Of a stretch of 64,000 bases of DNA, positions 13,101-26,053 are shown in pieces. Made by a program: the position numbers and the translations under genes. Source of the DNA: Morinoia aosen (Eukaryota > Arthropoda > Malacostraca > Amphipoda > Talitridae). The notes below the pieces were generated by a model. That model did no database searches and had not been told where the DNA came from. It was given only the letters and a program-made list of their open reading frames with translations. The DNA is taken from assembly GCA_030386875.1 (NCBI GenBank), contig CM059562.1, forward strand, positions 64,602,201 through 64,666,200. The letters are read 5' to 3'. Each line of letters starts with the position of its first letter. Within the stretch, counting starts at the first letter, position 1.

Positions 13101-16100
13101 GCAGTTGAAGTAGCGACACAGAAGCCGCAGTTGAAGTAGCGATGCAGATGCCGCAGTTGAAGTAGCGAAGTAGCTACACGGAAGCCGCAGTTGAAGTAGC
13201 GACGCAGAAGCCGCAGTAGAAGTAGCGACGCAGAAGCCGCAGTTGAAGAGACGTAGCGACGCAGAAGCCGCAGTTGAAGAGGAGACGTAGCGACGCAGAC
13301 GCCGCAATTGAAGTTGCGACACAGAAGCCGCAGTTGAAGTAGCGAAGTAGCTACACGGAAGCCGCAGTTGAAGTAGCGACGCAGAAGCCGCAGTAAAAGT
13401 AGCGACTCAGAAGCCGCAGTAGAAGTAGCGACACAGACGACGCAGTTGAAGTAGGAATCCAGACGACGCAGTTGAAGTAGCGACACAGAAGCCGAAGTTG
13501 AAGAAGCGAAGTAGCGACACAGAAGCCGAAGTTGAAGAAGCGAAGTAGCGACACAGAAGCTGCAGTTGATGAGGAAAAGTTGCGACGCAAAAGCCTTAGC
13601 TGAGGTAGCGAAGTAGCAACACAGAAGCCGCAGTTGAAGTTGCGACACAAAAGCCGCAGTTGAAGTTGCGACACAGAAGCCGCAGTTGAAGTAGCGACAC
13701 AGAAGTCGCAGTTGAAGTAGCGACACAAAAGCCGCAGTAGAAGTAGCGACACAGAAGCCGCAGTAGAAGTAGCGACACAGAAGCCGCAGTTGAAGTAGCG
13801 ATACAGAAGCCGCAGTTGAAGTGGCGATGTTGCGACGCAGAAGCCACAGTTGAAGTAGCGACGCAGAAGCCGCAGTTGAAGTAGCGACGCAGAAGCCGCA
13901 GTTGAAGTAGTGACGCAGAAGCCACAGTAGGAGTACCGACACAGAAGCCGCAGTGGAAGTAGCCAAGTAGCGACACAGAAGCCGCAGTTGTAGTAGCAAA
14001 GTAGCGACACAGAAGCCGCAGTTGTAGTAGCAAAGTAGCGACACAGAAGCCGCAGTTGTAGTAGCAAAGTAGCGACACAGAAGCCGCAGTTGTAGTAGCA
14101 AAGTAACGACACAAAAGCCGCAGTTGTAGTCGCAAACTAGCGACACAGAAGCCGCAGTTGTAGTAGCGAAGCAGCGACACAGAAGCCGCAGTTGAAGAAG
14201 CGAAGTTGCGACGCAGAAGCCGCAGTTGAAGTAGCGACGCAGAAGCCGCAGTTGAAGTAGCGACACAGAAGCCGCAGTTGAAGTAGCGACACAGAAGCCG
14301 CAGTTGGAGAAGCGAAGTAGCGACACAGAAGCCGCAGTTGAAGAAGCGAAGTTGCAACACAGAAGCCGCAGTTGAAGAGAAGTAGCGACGCAGAAGCCGC
14401 AGTTGAAGAGAAGTAGCGACGCAGAAGCCGCAGTTGAAGTAGCAAAGTAGAAACACAGAAGCCGCAGTAGAAGTAGTGACACAGAAGCCGCAGTAGAAGT
14501 AGCAACACAGAAGCCGCAGTAGAAATAGCAACACAGAAGCCGCAGTTGAAGTAGCGAAGCAAAAGCCGCAGTTGAAGTAGCGTAGTAGCGACGCAGAAAC
14601 CGCAGAAGTAGCGACACAGAACCCGCAGTAGAAGTAGCGACACAGAACCCGCAGGAGAAGTAGCGACACAGAAGCCGCAGGAGAAGTAGCGACACAGAAG
14701 CCGCAGGAGAAGTAGCGACACAGAAGCCGCAGAAGAAGTTGCGACACAGAAGCCGCAGGTGAAGTAGCGAAGCAGAAGCCGCAGTAGAAGTAGCGACGCA
14801 GAAGCCGCAGTTGAAGTAGCGACGCAGGAGCCGCAGATAAAGTAGCGACGCGGAAGCCGCAGTTGAAGTAGCGACGCGGAAGCCGCGGTTGAAGTAGCGA
14901 CGCGGAAGCCGCAGTTGAAGTAGCGACGCAGAAGCCGCAGTAGGATTAGCGACGCAGAAGCCGCAGTTGAAGTAGCGATGCAGAAACGCAGGAGAGGCAG
15001 CGACAAATAAGCCGCAGTTGAAATAGCGACACAGAAGCCGCAGTTGGGGAAGCGAAGTAGCGACACAGAAGCCGCAGTTGAAGAGAAGTAGCAACACAAA
15101 AGCCGCAGATTGAGAGAAGTAGCAACACAGAAGCCGCAGATTAACAGAAGTAGCAACACAGAAGCCGCAAATAAAAAAAAGTAGCGACGCAAAAGCCGCA
15201 GTTGAAGTAGAAGTAGCAAAACAGAAGCAGCAGTAGAAGTTGCGCCACAGAAGCCGCAGTAGAAATAGCGCCACAGAAGCCACAGTTTAAGTAGCGAAGC
15301 AGAAGCCGCAGTTGAAGAGAAGTAGCGACGCAGAACTCGCAGTTGAAGTAGCGACACAGAAGCCGCAGTTGATGTAGCGACACAGAAGCCGCAGTTGATG
15401 TAGCGACACAGAAGCCGCAGTTGATGTAGCGACACAGAAGCCGCAGTTGAAGTAGCGACACGGAAGCCGCAGTTGAAGTAGCGAAGTAGAAGGCGCAGTA
15501 GAAATAGCGACGCAGAAGCCGCAGTAGAAATAGCGACGCAGAAGCCGCAGTAGAAATAGCGACGCAGAAGCCGCAGTAGAAGTAGTGACGCAGAAGCCGC
15601 AGTTGAAGAGGAGACGTAGCGACGCAGAAGCCGCAATTGAAGTAGCGACACAGAAGCCGCAGTTGAAGTAGCGAAGTAGCTACACGGAAGCCGCAGTTGA
15701 AGTAGCGACGCAGAAGCCGCAGTAGAAGTAGCAACGCAGAAGCCGCAGTAGAAGTAGCGACTCAGAAGCCGCAGTAGAAGTAGCGACACAGACGACGCAG
15801 TTGAAGTAGGGATCCAGACGACGCAGTTGAAGTAGCGACACAGAAGCCGAAGTTGAAGAAGCGAAGTAGCGACACAAAAGCCGCAGTTGAAGAAGCGAAA
15901 TAGCAACACAGAAGCTGCAGTTGATGAGGAAAAGTTGCGACGCAAAAGCCTTAGCTGAGGTAGCGAAGTAGCAACACAGAAGCCGCAGTTGAAGTTGCGA
16001 CACAAAAGCCGCAGTTGAAGTTGCGACACAGAAGCCGCAGTTGAAGTAGCGACACAGAAGCCGCAGTTGAAGTAGCGACACAGAAGCCACAGTTGAAGTA

Positions 16101-19100
16101 GCGACACAGAAGCCACAGTTGAAGTAGCGACACAGAAGCCACAGTTGAAGTAGCGACACAGAAGCCACAGTTGAAGTAGCGACACAGAAGCCACAGTTGA
16201 AGTAGCGACACAGAAGCCGCAGTTGAAGTAGCGAAGCAGAAGCCGCAGTTGAAGTAGCGAAGCAGAAGCCGCAGTTGAAAAAGCGAAGCAGAAGCCGCAG
16301 TTGAAGTAGCGAAGCAGAAGCCGCAGTTAAAGTAGCGAAGCAGAAGCCGCAGTTGAAGTAGCGAAGCAGAAGCCGCAGTTGAAATAGCGCAGCAGAAGCC
16401 GCAGTTGAAATAGCGCAGCAGAAGCCGCAGTTGAAGTAGCGAAGCAGAAGCCGCAGATAAAGTAGCGACGCGGAAGCCGCAGTTGAAGTAGCGACGCGGA
16501 AGCCGCGGTTGAAGTAGCGACGCGGAAGCCGCGGTTGAAGTAGCGACGCGGAAGCCGCAGTTGAAGAGAAGTAGCAACACAGAAGCCGCAGATTGAGAGA
16601 AGTAGCAACACAGAAGCCGCAGATTAAGAGAAGTAGCAACACAGAAGCCGCAGATTAAGAGAAGTAGCGACGCAAAAGCCGCAGTAGAAGTTGCGCCACA
16701 GAAGCCGCAGTAGAAATAGCGCCACAGAAGCCGCAGTAGAAATAGCGCCACAGAAGCCACAGTTTAAGTAGCGAAGCAGAAGCCGCAGTTGAAGAGAAGT
16801 AGCGACGCAGAACTCGCAGTTGAAGTAGCGACACAGAAGCCGCAGTTGATGTAGCGACACAGAAGCCGCAGTTGATGTAGCGACACAGAAGCCGCAGTTG
16901 AAGTAGCGAAGCAGAAGCCGCAGATAAAGTAGCGACGCGGAAGCCGCAGTTGAAGTAGCAACACGGAAGCCGCAGTTGAAGTAGCGACACGGAAGCCGCA
17001 GTTGAAGTAGCGAAACGGAAGCCGCAGTTGAAGTAGCGACACAGAAGCCGCAGTTGAAGTAGCGACACAGAAGCCGCAGTTGAAGTAGCGACACAGAAGC
17101 CGCAGTTGAAGTAGCGACACAGAAGCCGCAGTTGAAGTAGCGACACAGAAGCCGCAGTTGAAGTAGCGACACAGAAGCCGCAGTTGAAGTAGCGACACAG
17201 AAGCCGCAGTTGAAGTAGCGACACAGAAGCCGCAGTTGAAGTAGCGATGCAGAAGCCGCAGTTGAAGTAGCGAAGTAGCTACACGGAAGCCGCAGTTGAA
17301 GTAGCGACGCAGAAGCCGCAGTAGAAGTAGCGACGCAGAAGCCGCAGTTGAAGAGACGTAGCGACGCAGAAGCCGCAGTTGAAGAGGAGACGTAGCGACG
17401 CAGAAGCCGCAATTGAAGTTGCGACACAGAAGCCGCAGTTGAAGTAGCGAAGTAGCTACACGGAAGCCGCAGTTGAAGTAGCGACGCAGAAGCCGCAGTA
17501 AAAGTAGCGACTCAGAAGCCGCAGTAGAAGTAGCGACACAGACGACGCAGTTGAAGTAGGAATCCAGACGACGCAGTTGAAGTAGCGACACAGAAGCCGA
17601 AGTTGAAGAAGCGAAGTAGCGACACAGAAGCCGAAGTTGAAGAAGCGAAGTAGCGACACAGAAGCTGCAGTTGATGAGGAAAAGTTGCGACGCAAAAGCC
17701 TTAGCTGAGGTAGCGAAGTAGCAACACAGAAGCCGCAGTTGAAGTTGCGACACAAAAGCCGCAGTTGAAGTTGCGACACAGAAGCCGCAGTTGAAGTAGC
17801 GACACAGAAGTCGCAGTTGAAGTAGCGACACAAAAGCCGCAGTTGAAGTAGCGACACAGAAGCCGCAGTTGAAGAGAAGAAGTAGCGACGCAGAAGCCGG
17901 AGTTGAAGTAGCGAAGTAGCAACTCAGAAGCCACAGTTGAAGTAGCGAAGTAGCGACGCAGAAGCCGCAGTTGAAGTAGCGACAAAGAAGCAGCAGTTGA
18001 AATAGCGACAAAGAAGCCGCAGTTGAAATAGCGTCAAAAAAGCCGCAGTTGAAATAGCGACAAAAAAGCCGCGGTTGAAATAGCGACTCAGACGACGCAG
18101 TTGAAGTAGCGACACAGAAGCCGCAGTTGAAGTAGCGACACAGAAGTCGCAGTTGAAGTAGCGACACAAAAGCCGCAGTTGAAGTAGCGACACAGAAGCC
18201 GCAGTTGAAGAGAAGAAGTAGCGACGCAGAAGCCGGAGTTGAAGTAGCGAAGTAGTAACACAGAAGCCGCAGTAGAAGTAGCGACACAGAAGCCGCAGTA
18301 GAAGTAGTGACACAGAAGCCGCAGTAGAAGTAGCGACACAGATGCCGCAGTAGAAGTAGCGACACAGATGCCGCAGTAGAAGTAGCGACACAGAAGCCGC
18401 AGTAGAAGTAGCGACACAGAAGCCGCAGTTGAAGTAGCGATACAGAAGCCGCAGTTGAAGTGGCGATGTTGCGACGCAGAAGCCGCAGTTGAAGTAGCGA
18501 CGCAGAAGCCGCAGTTGAAGTAGTGACGCAGAAGCCACAGTAGGAGTACCGACACAGAAGCCGCAGTGGAAGTAGCCAAGTAGCGACACAGAAGCCGCAG
18601 TTGTAGTAGCAAAGTAGCGACACAGAAGCCGCAGTTGTAGTAGCAAAGTAGCGACACAGAAGCCGCAGTTGTAGTAGCAAAGTAGCGACACAGAAGCCGC
18701 AGTTGTAGTAGCAAAGTAACGACACAAAAGCCGCAGTTGTAGTCGCAAACTAGCGACACAGAAGCCGCAGTTGTAGTAGCGAAGCAGCGACACAGAAGCC
18801 GCAGTTGAAGAAGCGAAGTTGCGACGCAGAAGCCGCAGTTGAAGTAGCGACGCAGAAGCCGCAGTTGAAGTAGCGACACAGAAGCCGCAGTTGAAGTAGC
18901 GACACAGAAGCCGCAGTTGGAGAAGCGAAGTAGCGACACAGAAGCCGCAGTTGAAGAAGCGAAGTTGCAACACAGAAGCCGCAGTTGAAGAGAAGTAGCG
19001 ACGCAGAAGCCGCAGTTGAAGAGAAGTAGCGACGCAGAAGCCGCAGTTGAAGTAGCAAAGTAGAAACACAGAAGCCGCAGTAGAAGTAGTGACACAGAAG

Positions 19101-22100
19101 CCGCAGTAGAAGTAGCAACACAGAAGCCGCAGTAGAAATAGCAACACAGAAGCCGCAGTTGAAGTAGCGAAGCAAAAGCCGCAGTTGAAGTAGCGTAGTA
19201 GCGACGCAGAAACCGCAGAAGTAGCGACACAGAACCCGCAGTAGAAGTAGCGACACAGAACCCGCAGGAGAAGTAGCGACACAGAACCCGCAGGAGAAGT
19301 AGCGACACAGAACCCGCAGGAGAAGTAGCGACACAGAAGCCGCAGGAGAAGTAGCGACACAGAAGCCGCAGGAGAAGTAGCGACACAGAAGCCGCAGAAG
19401 AAGTTGCGACACAGAAGCCGCAGGTGAAGTAGCGAAGCAGAAGCCGCAGTAGAAGTAGCGACGCAGAAGCCGCAGTTGAAGTAGCGACGCAGGAGCCGCA
19501 GATAAAGTAGCGACGCGGAAGCCGCAGTTGAAGTAGCGACGCGGAAGCCGCGGTTGAAGTAGCGACGCGGAAGCCGCAGTTGAAGTAGCGACGCAGAAGC
19601 CGCAGTAGGATTAGCGACGCAGAAGCCGCAGTTGAAGTAGCGATGCAGAAACGCAGGAGAGGCAGCGACAAATAAGCCGCAGTTGAAATAGCGACACAGA
19701 AGCCGCAGTTGGGGAAGCGAAGTAGCGACACAGAAGCCGCAGTTGAAGAGAAGTAGCAACACAAAAGCCGCAGATTGAGAGAAGTAGCAACACAGAAGCC
19801 GCAGATTAACAGAAGTAGCAACACAGAAGCCGCAAATAAAAAAAAGTAGCGACGCAAAAGCCACAGTTGAAGTAGAAGTAGCAAAACAGAAGCAGCAGTA
19901 GAAGTTGCGGCACAGAAGCCGCAGTAGAAATAGCGCCACAGAAGCCACAGTTTAAGTAGCGAAGCAGAAGCCGCAGTTGAAGAGAAGTAGCGACGCAGAA
20001 CTCGCAGTTGAAGTAGCGACACAGAAGCCGCAGTTGATGTAGCGACACAGAAGCCGCAGTTGATGTAGCGACACAGAAGCCGCAGTTGATGTAGCGACAC
20101 AGAAGCCGCAGTTGAAGTAGCGACACAGAAGCCGCAGTTGAAGTAGCGAAGTAGCGACGCAGAAGGCGCAGTAGAAATAGCGACGCAGAAGCCGCAGTAG
20201 AAATAGCGACGCAGAAGCCGCAGTAGAAGTAGTGACGCAGAAGCCGCAGTTGAAGAGGAGACGTAGCGACGCAGAAGCCGCAATTGAAGTAGCGACACAG
20301 AAGCCGCAGTTGAAGTAGCGAAGTAGCTACACGGAAGCCGCAGTTGAAGTAGCGACGCAGAAGCCGCAGTAGAAGTAGCGACGCAGAAGCCGCAGTAGAA
20401 GTAGCGACTCAGAAGCCGCAGTAGAAGTAGCGACACAGACGACGCAGTTGAAGTAGGGATCCAGACGACGCAGTTGAAGTAGCGACACAGAAGCCGAAGT
20501 TGAAGAAGCGAAGTAGCGACACAAAAGCCGCAGTTGAAGAAGCGAAATAGCAACACAGAAGCTGCAGTTGATGAGGAAAAGTTGCGACGCAAAAGCCTTA
20601 GCTGAGGTAGCGAAGTAGCAACACAGAAGCCGCAGTTGAAGTTGCGACACAAAAGCCGCAGTTGAAGTTGCGACACAGAAGCCGCAGTTGAAGTAGCGAC
20701 ACAGAAGCCACAGTTGAAGTAGCGACACAGAAGCCACAGTTGAAGTAGCGACACAGAAGCCACAGTTGAAGTAGCGACACAGAAGCCACAGTTGAAGTAG
20801 CGACACAGAAGCCACAGTTGAAGTAGCGACACAGAAGCCGCAGTTGAAGTAGCGACACAGAAGCCGCAGTTGAAGTAGCGAAGCAGAAGCCGCAGTTGAA
20901 GTAGCGAAGCAGAAGCCGCAGTTGAAAAAGCGAAGCAGAAGCCGCAGTTAAAGCAGCGAAGCAGAAGCCGCAGTTGAAGCAGCGAAGCAGAAGCCGCAGT
21001 TGAAATAGCGCAGCAGAAGCCGCAGTTGAAATAGCGCAGCAGAAGCCGCAGTTGAAGTAGCGAAGCAGAAGCCGCAGATAAAGTAGCGACGCGGAAGCCG
21101 CAGTTGAAGTAGCGACGCGGAAGCCGCGGTTGAAGTAGCGACGCGGAAGCCGCGGTTGAAGTAGCGACGCGGAAGCCGCAGTTGAAGTAGCGACGCAGAA
21201 GCCGCAGTAGGATTAGCGACAAATAAAAGTAGCGACACAGAAGCCGCAGTTGAAGAGAAGTAGCAACACAGAAGCCGCAGATTGAGAGAAGTAGCAACAC
21301 AGAAGCCGCAGATTAAGAGAAGTAGCAACACAGAAGCCGCAGATTAAGAGAAGTAGCGACGCAAAAGCCGCAGTAGAAGTTGCGCCACAGAAGCCGCAGT
21401 AGGAATAGCGCCACAGAAGCCGCAGTAGAAATAGCGCCACAGAAGCCACAGTTTAAGTAGCGAAGCAGAAGCCGCAGTTGAAGAGAAGTAGCGACGCAGA
21501 ACTCGCAGTTGAAGTAGCGACACAGAAGCCGCAGTTGATGTAGCGACACAGAAGCCGCAGTTGATGTAGCGACACAGAAGCCGCAGTTGAAGTAGCGAAG
21601 CAGAAGCCGCAGATAAAGTAGCGACGCGGAAGCCGCAGTTGAAGTAGCAACACGGAAGCCGCAGTTGAAGTAGCGACACGGAAGCCGCAGTTGAAGTAGC
21701 GAAACGGAAGCCGCAGTTGAAGTAGCGACACAGAAGCCGCAGTTGAAGTAGCGACACAGAAGCCGCAGTTGAAGTAGCGACACAGAAGCCGCAGTTGAAG
21801 TAGCGACACAGAAGCCGCAGTTGAAGTAGCGACACAGAAGCCGCAGTTGAAGTAGCGACACAGAAGCCGCAGTTGAAGTAGCGACACAGAAGCCGCAGTT
21901 GAAGTAGCGACACAAGCCGCAGTTGAAGTAGCGATGCAGAAGCCGCAGTTGAAGTAGCGAAGTAGCTACACGGAAGCCGCAGTTGAAGTAGCGACGCAGA
22001 AGCCGCAGTAGAAGTAGCGACGCAGAAGCCGCAGTTGAAGAGACGTAGCGACGCAGAAGCCGCAGTTGAAGAGACGTAGCGACGCAGAAGCCGCAATTGA

Positions 22101-24050
22101 AGTTGCGACACAGAAGCCGCAGTTGAAGTAGCGAAGTAGCTACACGGAAGCCGCAGTTGAAGTAGCGACGCAGAAGCCGCAGTAAAAGTAGCGACTCAGA
22201 AGCCGCAGTAGAAGTAGCGACACAGACGACGCAGTTGAAGTAGGAATCCAGACGACGCAGTTGAAGTAGCGACACAGAAGCCGAAGTTGAAGAAGCGAAG
22301 TAGCGACACAGAAGCCGAAGTTGAAGAAGCGAAGTAGCGACACAGAAGCTGCAGTTGATGAGGAAAAGTTGCGACGCAAAAGCCTTAGCTGAGGTAGCGA
22401 AGTAGCAACACAGAAGCCGCAGTTGAAGTTGCGACACAAAAGCCGCAGTTGAAGTTGCGACACAGAAGCCGCAGTTGAAGTAGCGACACAGAAGTCGCAG
22501 TTGAAGTAGCGACACAAAAGCCGCAGTTGAAGTAGCGACACAGAAGCCGCAGTTGAAGAGAAGAAGTAGCGACGCAGAAGCCGGAGTTGAAGTAGCGAAG
22601 TAGCAACTCAGAAGCCACAGTTGAAGTAGCGAAGTAGCGACGCAGAAGCCGCAGTTGAAGTAGCGACAAAGAAGCAGCAGTTGAAATAGCGACAAAGAAG
22701 CCGCAGTTGAAATAGCGTCAAAAAAGCCGCAGTTGAAATAGCGACAAAAAAGCCGCGGTTGAAATAGCGACTCAGACGACGCAGTTGAAGTAGCGACACA
22801 GAAGCCGCAGTTGAAGTAGCGACACAGAAGTCGCAGTTGAAGTAGCGACACAAAAGCCGCAGTTGAAGTAGCGACACAGAAGCCGCAGTTGAAGAGAAGA
22901 AGTAGCGACGCAGAAGCCGGAGTTGAAGTAGCGAAGTAGTAACACAGAAGCCGCAGTAGAAGTAGCGACACAGAAGCCGCAGTAGAAGTAGTGACACAGA
23001 AGCCGCAGTAGAAGTAGCGACAGATGCCGCAGTAGAAGTAGCGACACAGATGCCGCAGTAGAAGTAGCGACACAGAAGCCGCAGTAGAAGTAGCGACACA
23101 GAAGCCGCAGTTGAAGTAGCGATACAGAAGCCGCAGTTGAAGTGGCGATGTTGCGACGCATAAGCCACAGTTGAAGTAGCGACGCAGAAGCCGCAGTTGA
23201 AGTAGCGACGCAGAAGCCGCAGTTGAAGTAGTGACGCAGAAGCCACAGTAGGAGTACCGACACAGAAGCCGCAGTGGAAGTAGCCAAGTAGCGACACAGA
23301 AGCCGCAGTTGTAGTAGCAAAGTAGCGACACAGAAGCCGCAGTTGTAGTAGCAAAGTAGCGACACAGAAGCCGCAGTTGTAGTAGCAAAGTAGCGACACA
23401 GAAGCCGCAGTTGTAGTAGCAAAGTAACGACACAAAAGCCGCAGTTGTAGTCGCAAACTAGCGACACAGAAGCCGCAGTTGTAGTAGCGAAGCAACGACA
23501 CAGAAGCCGCAGTTGAAGAAGCGAAGTTGCGACGCAGAAGCCGCAGTTGAAGTAGCGACGCAGAAGCCGCAGTTGAAGTAGCGACACAGAAGCCGCAGTT
23601 GGAGAAGCGAAGTAGCGCCACAGAAGCCGCAGTTGAAGAAGCGAAGTTGCAACACAGAAGCCGCAGTTGAAGAGAAGTAGCGACGCAGAAGCCGCAGTTG
23701 AAGAGAAGTAGCGACGCAGAAGCCGCAGTTGAAGTAGCAAAGTAGAAACACAGAAGCCGCAGTAGAAGTAGTGACACAGAAGCCGCAGTAGAAGTAGCAA
23801 CACAGAAGCCGCAGTAGAAATAGCAACACAGAAGCCGCAGTTGAAGTAGCGAAGCAAAAGCCGCAGTTGAAGTAGCGTAGTAGCGACGCAGAAACCGCAG
23901 AAGTAGCGACACAGAACCCGCAGTAGAAGTAGCGACACAGAACCCGCAGGAGAAGTAGCGACACAGAACCCGCAGGAGAAGTAGCGACACAGAACCCGCA
24001 GGAGAAGTAGCGACACAGAAGCCGCAGGAGAAGTAGCGACACAGAAGCCG
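4150..24050. repeat. Higher-order repeat domain A, period about 4.2-4.7 kb
   Basis: Private monomer variants recur in the same order. An A-rich variant (aaataaaaaaaag) occurs at 6315, 10988, 15169 and 19834, giving spacings of 4673, 4181 and 4665 bp. A second marker, aaaccgcaga before a 23-bp monomer, occurs at 5691, 10390, 14597, 19210 and 23892. The domain therefore holds four full modules plus a fifth partial one. The third module lacks about 0.5 kb near 13735, where the gagaagaag block present at about 4291, 9024, 17872 and 22556 is missing. Each module is itself composite: the marker ttgatgaggaaaagttgc recurs about every 1.75-1.8 kb and 2.35-2.9 kb in alternation. Boundaries are approximate. 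Confidence 0.85.
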
Positions 24051-25814
24051 CAGGATAAGTAGCGACACAGAAGCCGCAGGATAAGTAGCAACAGAAGCCG
24101 CAGTGTAAGCAGCGAAGTAGCGACACAGAAGGGGAAGTTGAAGCAGCGAAGTAGCGACACAGAAGCCGCAGTTGAAGTAGCGGCACAGAAGCCGCAGTTG
24201 AAGAAGCGAAGTAGCGACACAGAAGCCGCAGTTGACGAGAAGTACCGACAGAGAAGCTGCAGTTGAAGTAGCGACGCAGAAGCCGCAGTAAAAGTAGCGA
24301 CGCAGAAGCCGCAGTAAAAGTAGCGACGCAGAAGCCGCAGTAAAAGTAGCGACGCAGAAGACTCAGTAGATATAGCGACGCAGAAGCCGCAGTAGAAGTA
24401 GCGACGCAGGAACCGCTGTCAAAGTAGCGACGCAGGAACCGCTGTCAAAGTAGCGACGCAGGAACCGCTGTCAAAGTAGCGACGCAGGAACCGCTGTCAA
24501 AGTAGCGACGCAGGAACCGCTGTCAAAGTAGCGACGCAGGAACCGCTGTAAAAGAAGCAACGCAGGAGCCGCTGTAAAAGTAGCGACGCAGGAACCGCTG
24601 TAAAAGAAGCGACGCAGGAGCCGCTGTAAAAGTAGCGACTGAGAAGCCGCAGTAGAGGTGGCGACGCAGAAGCCGCAGTAGAGGTGGCGACGCAGAAGCC
24701 GCAGTTGAAGTAGCGACACAGAAGCCGCAGTTGAAGTAGCGAAGTAGCGACGCAGGAGCCGCAGTGTAAGTAGCAAAGTAGCGACGCAGGAGCCGCAGTA
24801 AAAGTAGCGAAGTAGCGACGCAGAAGCCGCAGTAGAAGTAGCGAAAGAGCGACACAGCAGCCGCAGTTAAGGTAGCGAAGTAGCGACAAAAAAGTCGCAG
24901 TTGAAGTAGCGACACAGATGCCGCAGTTGAAGTAGCGACACAGATGCCGCAGTTGAAGTAGCGACACAGAAGCCGCAGTTGAAGTAGCGACACACATGCC
25001 GCAGTTGCAGTAGCGACACAGATGCCGCAGTTGAAGTAGCGACACAGAAGCCGCAGTTGAAGTAGCGACACAGCAGCCGCAGTTGAAGTAGCGACACAAA
25101 AGCAGCAGTTGAAGTAGCGACACATAAGCAGCAGTTGAAGTAGCGACACAAAAGCAGCAGTTGAAGTAGCGACACAGAAGCCGCAGTTGAAGTAGCGACA
25201 CAGAAGCCGCAGTTGAAGTAGCGAAGTAGCGACGCAGAAGCCGCAGTTAAAGTAGCGAAGTAGCGACGCAGAAGCCGAAGCTGAAGTAGCGACACAGAAC
25301 GCAGTTGATGAAGCGAAGTAGCAATAATACAGAAGCCGCAGTTGAAGTAGCAACACAGAAGCCGCAGTTGAAGTAGCAACACAGAAGCCGCAGTCGAAGT
25401 AGCGACACAGAAGCCGCAGTCTAAGTAGCGACACAGAAGCCGCAGTTGAAGTAGCGACGCAGAACCCGCAGTTGATGTAGCGACGCAAAAGCCGCGAAAG
25501 AAGTAGCGACGCAAAAGCCGCAGTAAAGGTAGCGACGCATAAGCCGCAGTAAAGGTAGCGAAGCAGAAGCCGCAGTAAAGGTAGCGAAGCAGAAGCCGCA
25601 GTAAAAGTAGCGACGCAGAAGCCGCAGTAAAAGTAGCGACGCAGAAGCCGCAGTAGAAGTAGCGACACAGAAGCCGCAGTAGAAGTAGCGACACAGAAGC
25701 CGCAGTAGAAGTAGCGACACAGAAGCCGCAGTAGAAGTAGCGAAGCAGAAGCCGCAATAGGAGTATCGAAACATAAGCCCCAATAGGAGTACCAACACAA
25801 AAGCCGCAGTTGAA
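24051..25814. repeat. Diverged satellite block before the hAT insertion
   Basis: The module order of domain A stops here. The block contains a run of caggaaccgctgt-type monomers (about 24407-24630), otherwise seen only in short patches near 46.1, 50.5, 52.2, 53.2, 54.0 and 62.9 kb. It then has mixed agttgaag and agtagaag monomers, including cagcagccgc and cagatgccgc variants. It ends with the distinctive pair gccgcaataggagtatcg and ccccaataggagtacc (about 25752-25790), just left of the transposon. The same pair marks nine further places in domain B. Confidence 0.8.
25809..25814. repeat. Target-site duplication, left copy (gttgaa)
   Basis: The six bases gttgaa immediately precede the left terminal inverted repeat and are repeated immediately after the right one (27348-27353). 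Nine unoccupied copies of the same satellite context carry gttgaa only once at this point, which confirms the duplication and fixes its length at 6 bp. hAT elements usually make 8-bp duplications, so this is short for the family. Confidence 0.85.
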
Positions 25815-25830
25815 CAGGGTGCGTACAGGC
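25815..25830 (+). repeat. Left 16-bp terminal inverted repeat
   Basis: cagggtgcgtacaggc is the exact reverse complement of 27332-27347. The CAGGG start fits hAT termini. Confidence 0.95.
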
Positions 25831-26053
25831 TCTGAGGTTCAAAATTCCACTACTTTTTCATGACTTTTTATGCCAACCAAATCACATTTTCACTACCTCT
25901 CTCTGCCCAAAATAATGTCACACAAAGTTAAATTGCAGCACAATAAATGTATTTCAGTCATAAACTTCACAGAACATTCATCATTACTTGCAGGTCTTGT
26001 TTTCATAAATGTGTAAATGATCATCACAACACCAAACAGTCATGCTGGACAGT

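Larger units (their letters stand above)
2368..25814. repeat. 26-bp satellite array, segment 1
   Basis: Head-to-tail tandem array. The majority monomer is 26 bp (example 12974-12999), with the cores gaagtagcgac and gaagccgcag. Its composition is A9 G8 C6 T3, so the plus strand is purine-rich with a strong A-over-T skew, and GC is about 54% against the AT-rich flank. Length variants include 34-bp monomers, in which gtagcgaa is duplicated inside the unit, and 23-bp monomers lacking three bases. No inverted monomer was seen. The left edge (2368 to about 4150) is the most diverse, and the interior from 4.1 to 24 kb is organised in kilobase modules. The segment ends exactly at the hAT-like element at 25815. 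The minus strand is largely free of stops in all three frames because of the consensus; I do not regard this as coding. Confidence 0.97.

Noticed and set aside
2368..25814. CRISPR array
   Set aside because: The repeats are directly adjacent with no unique spacers, units are 23-34 bp, and the context is eukaryotic with no cas genes.
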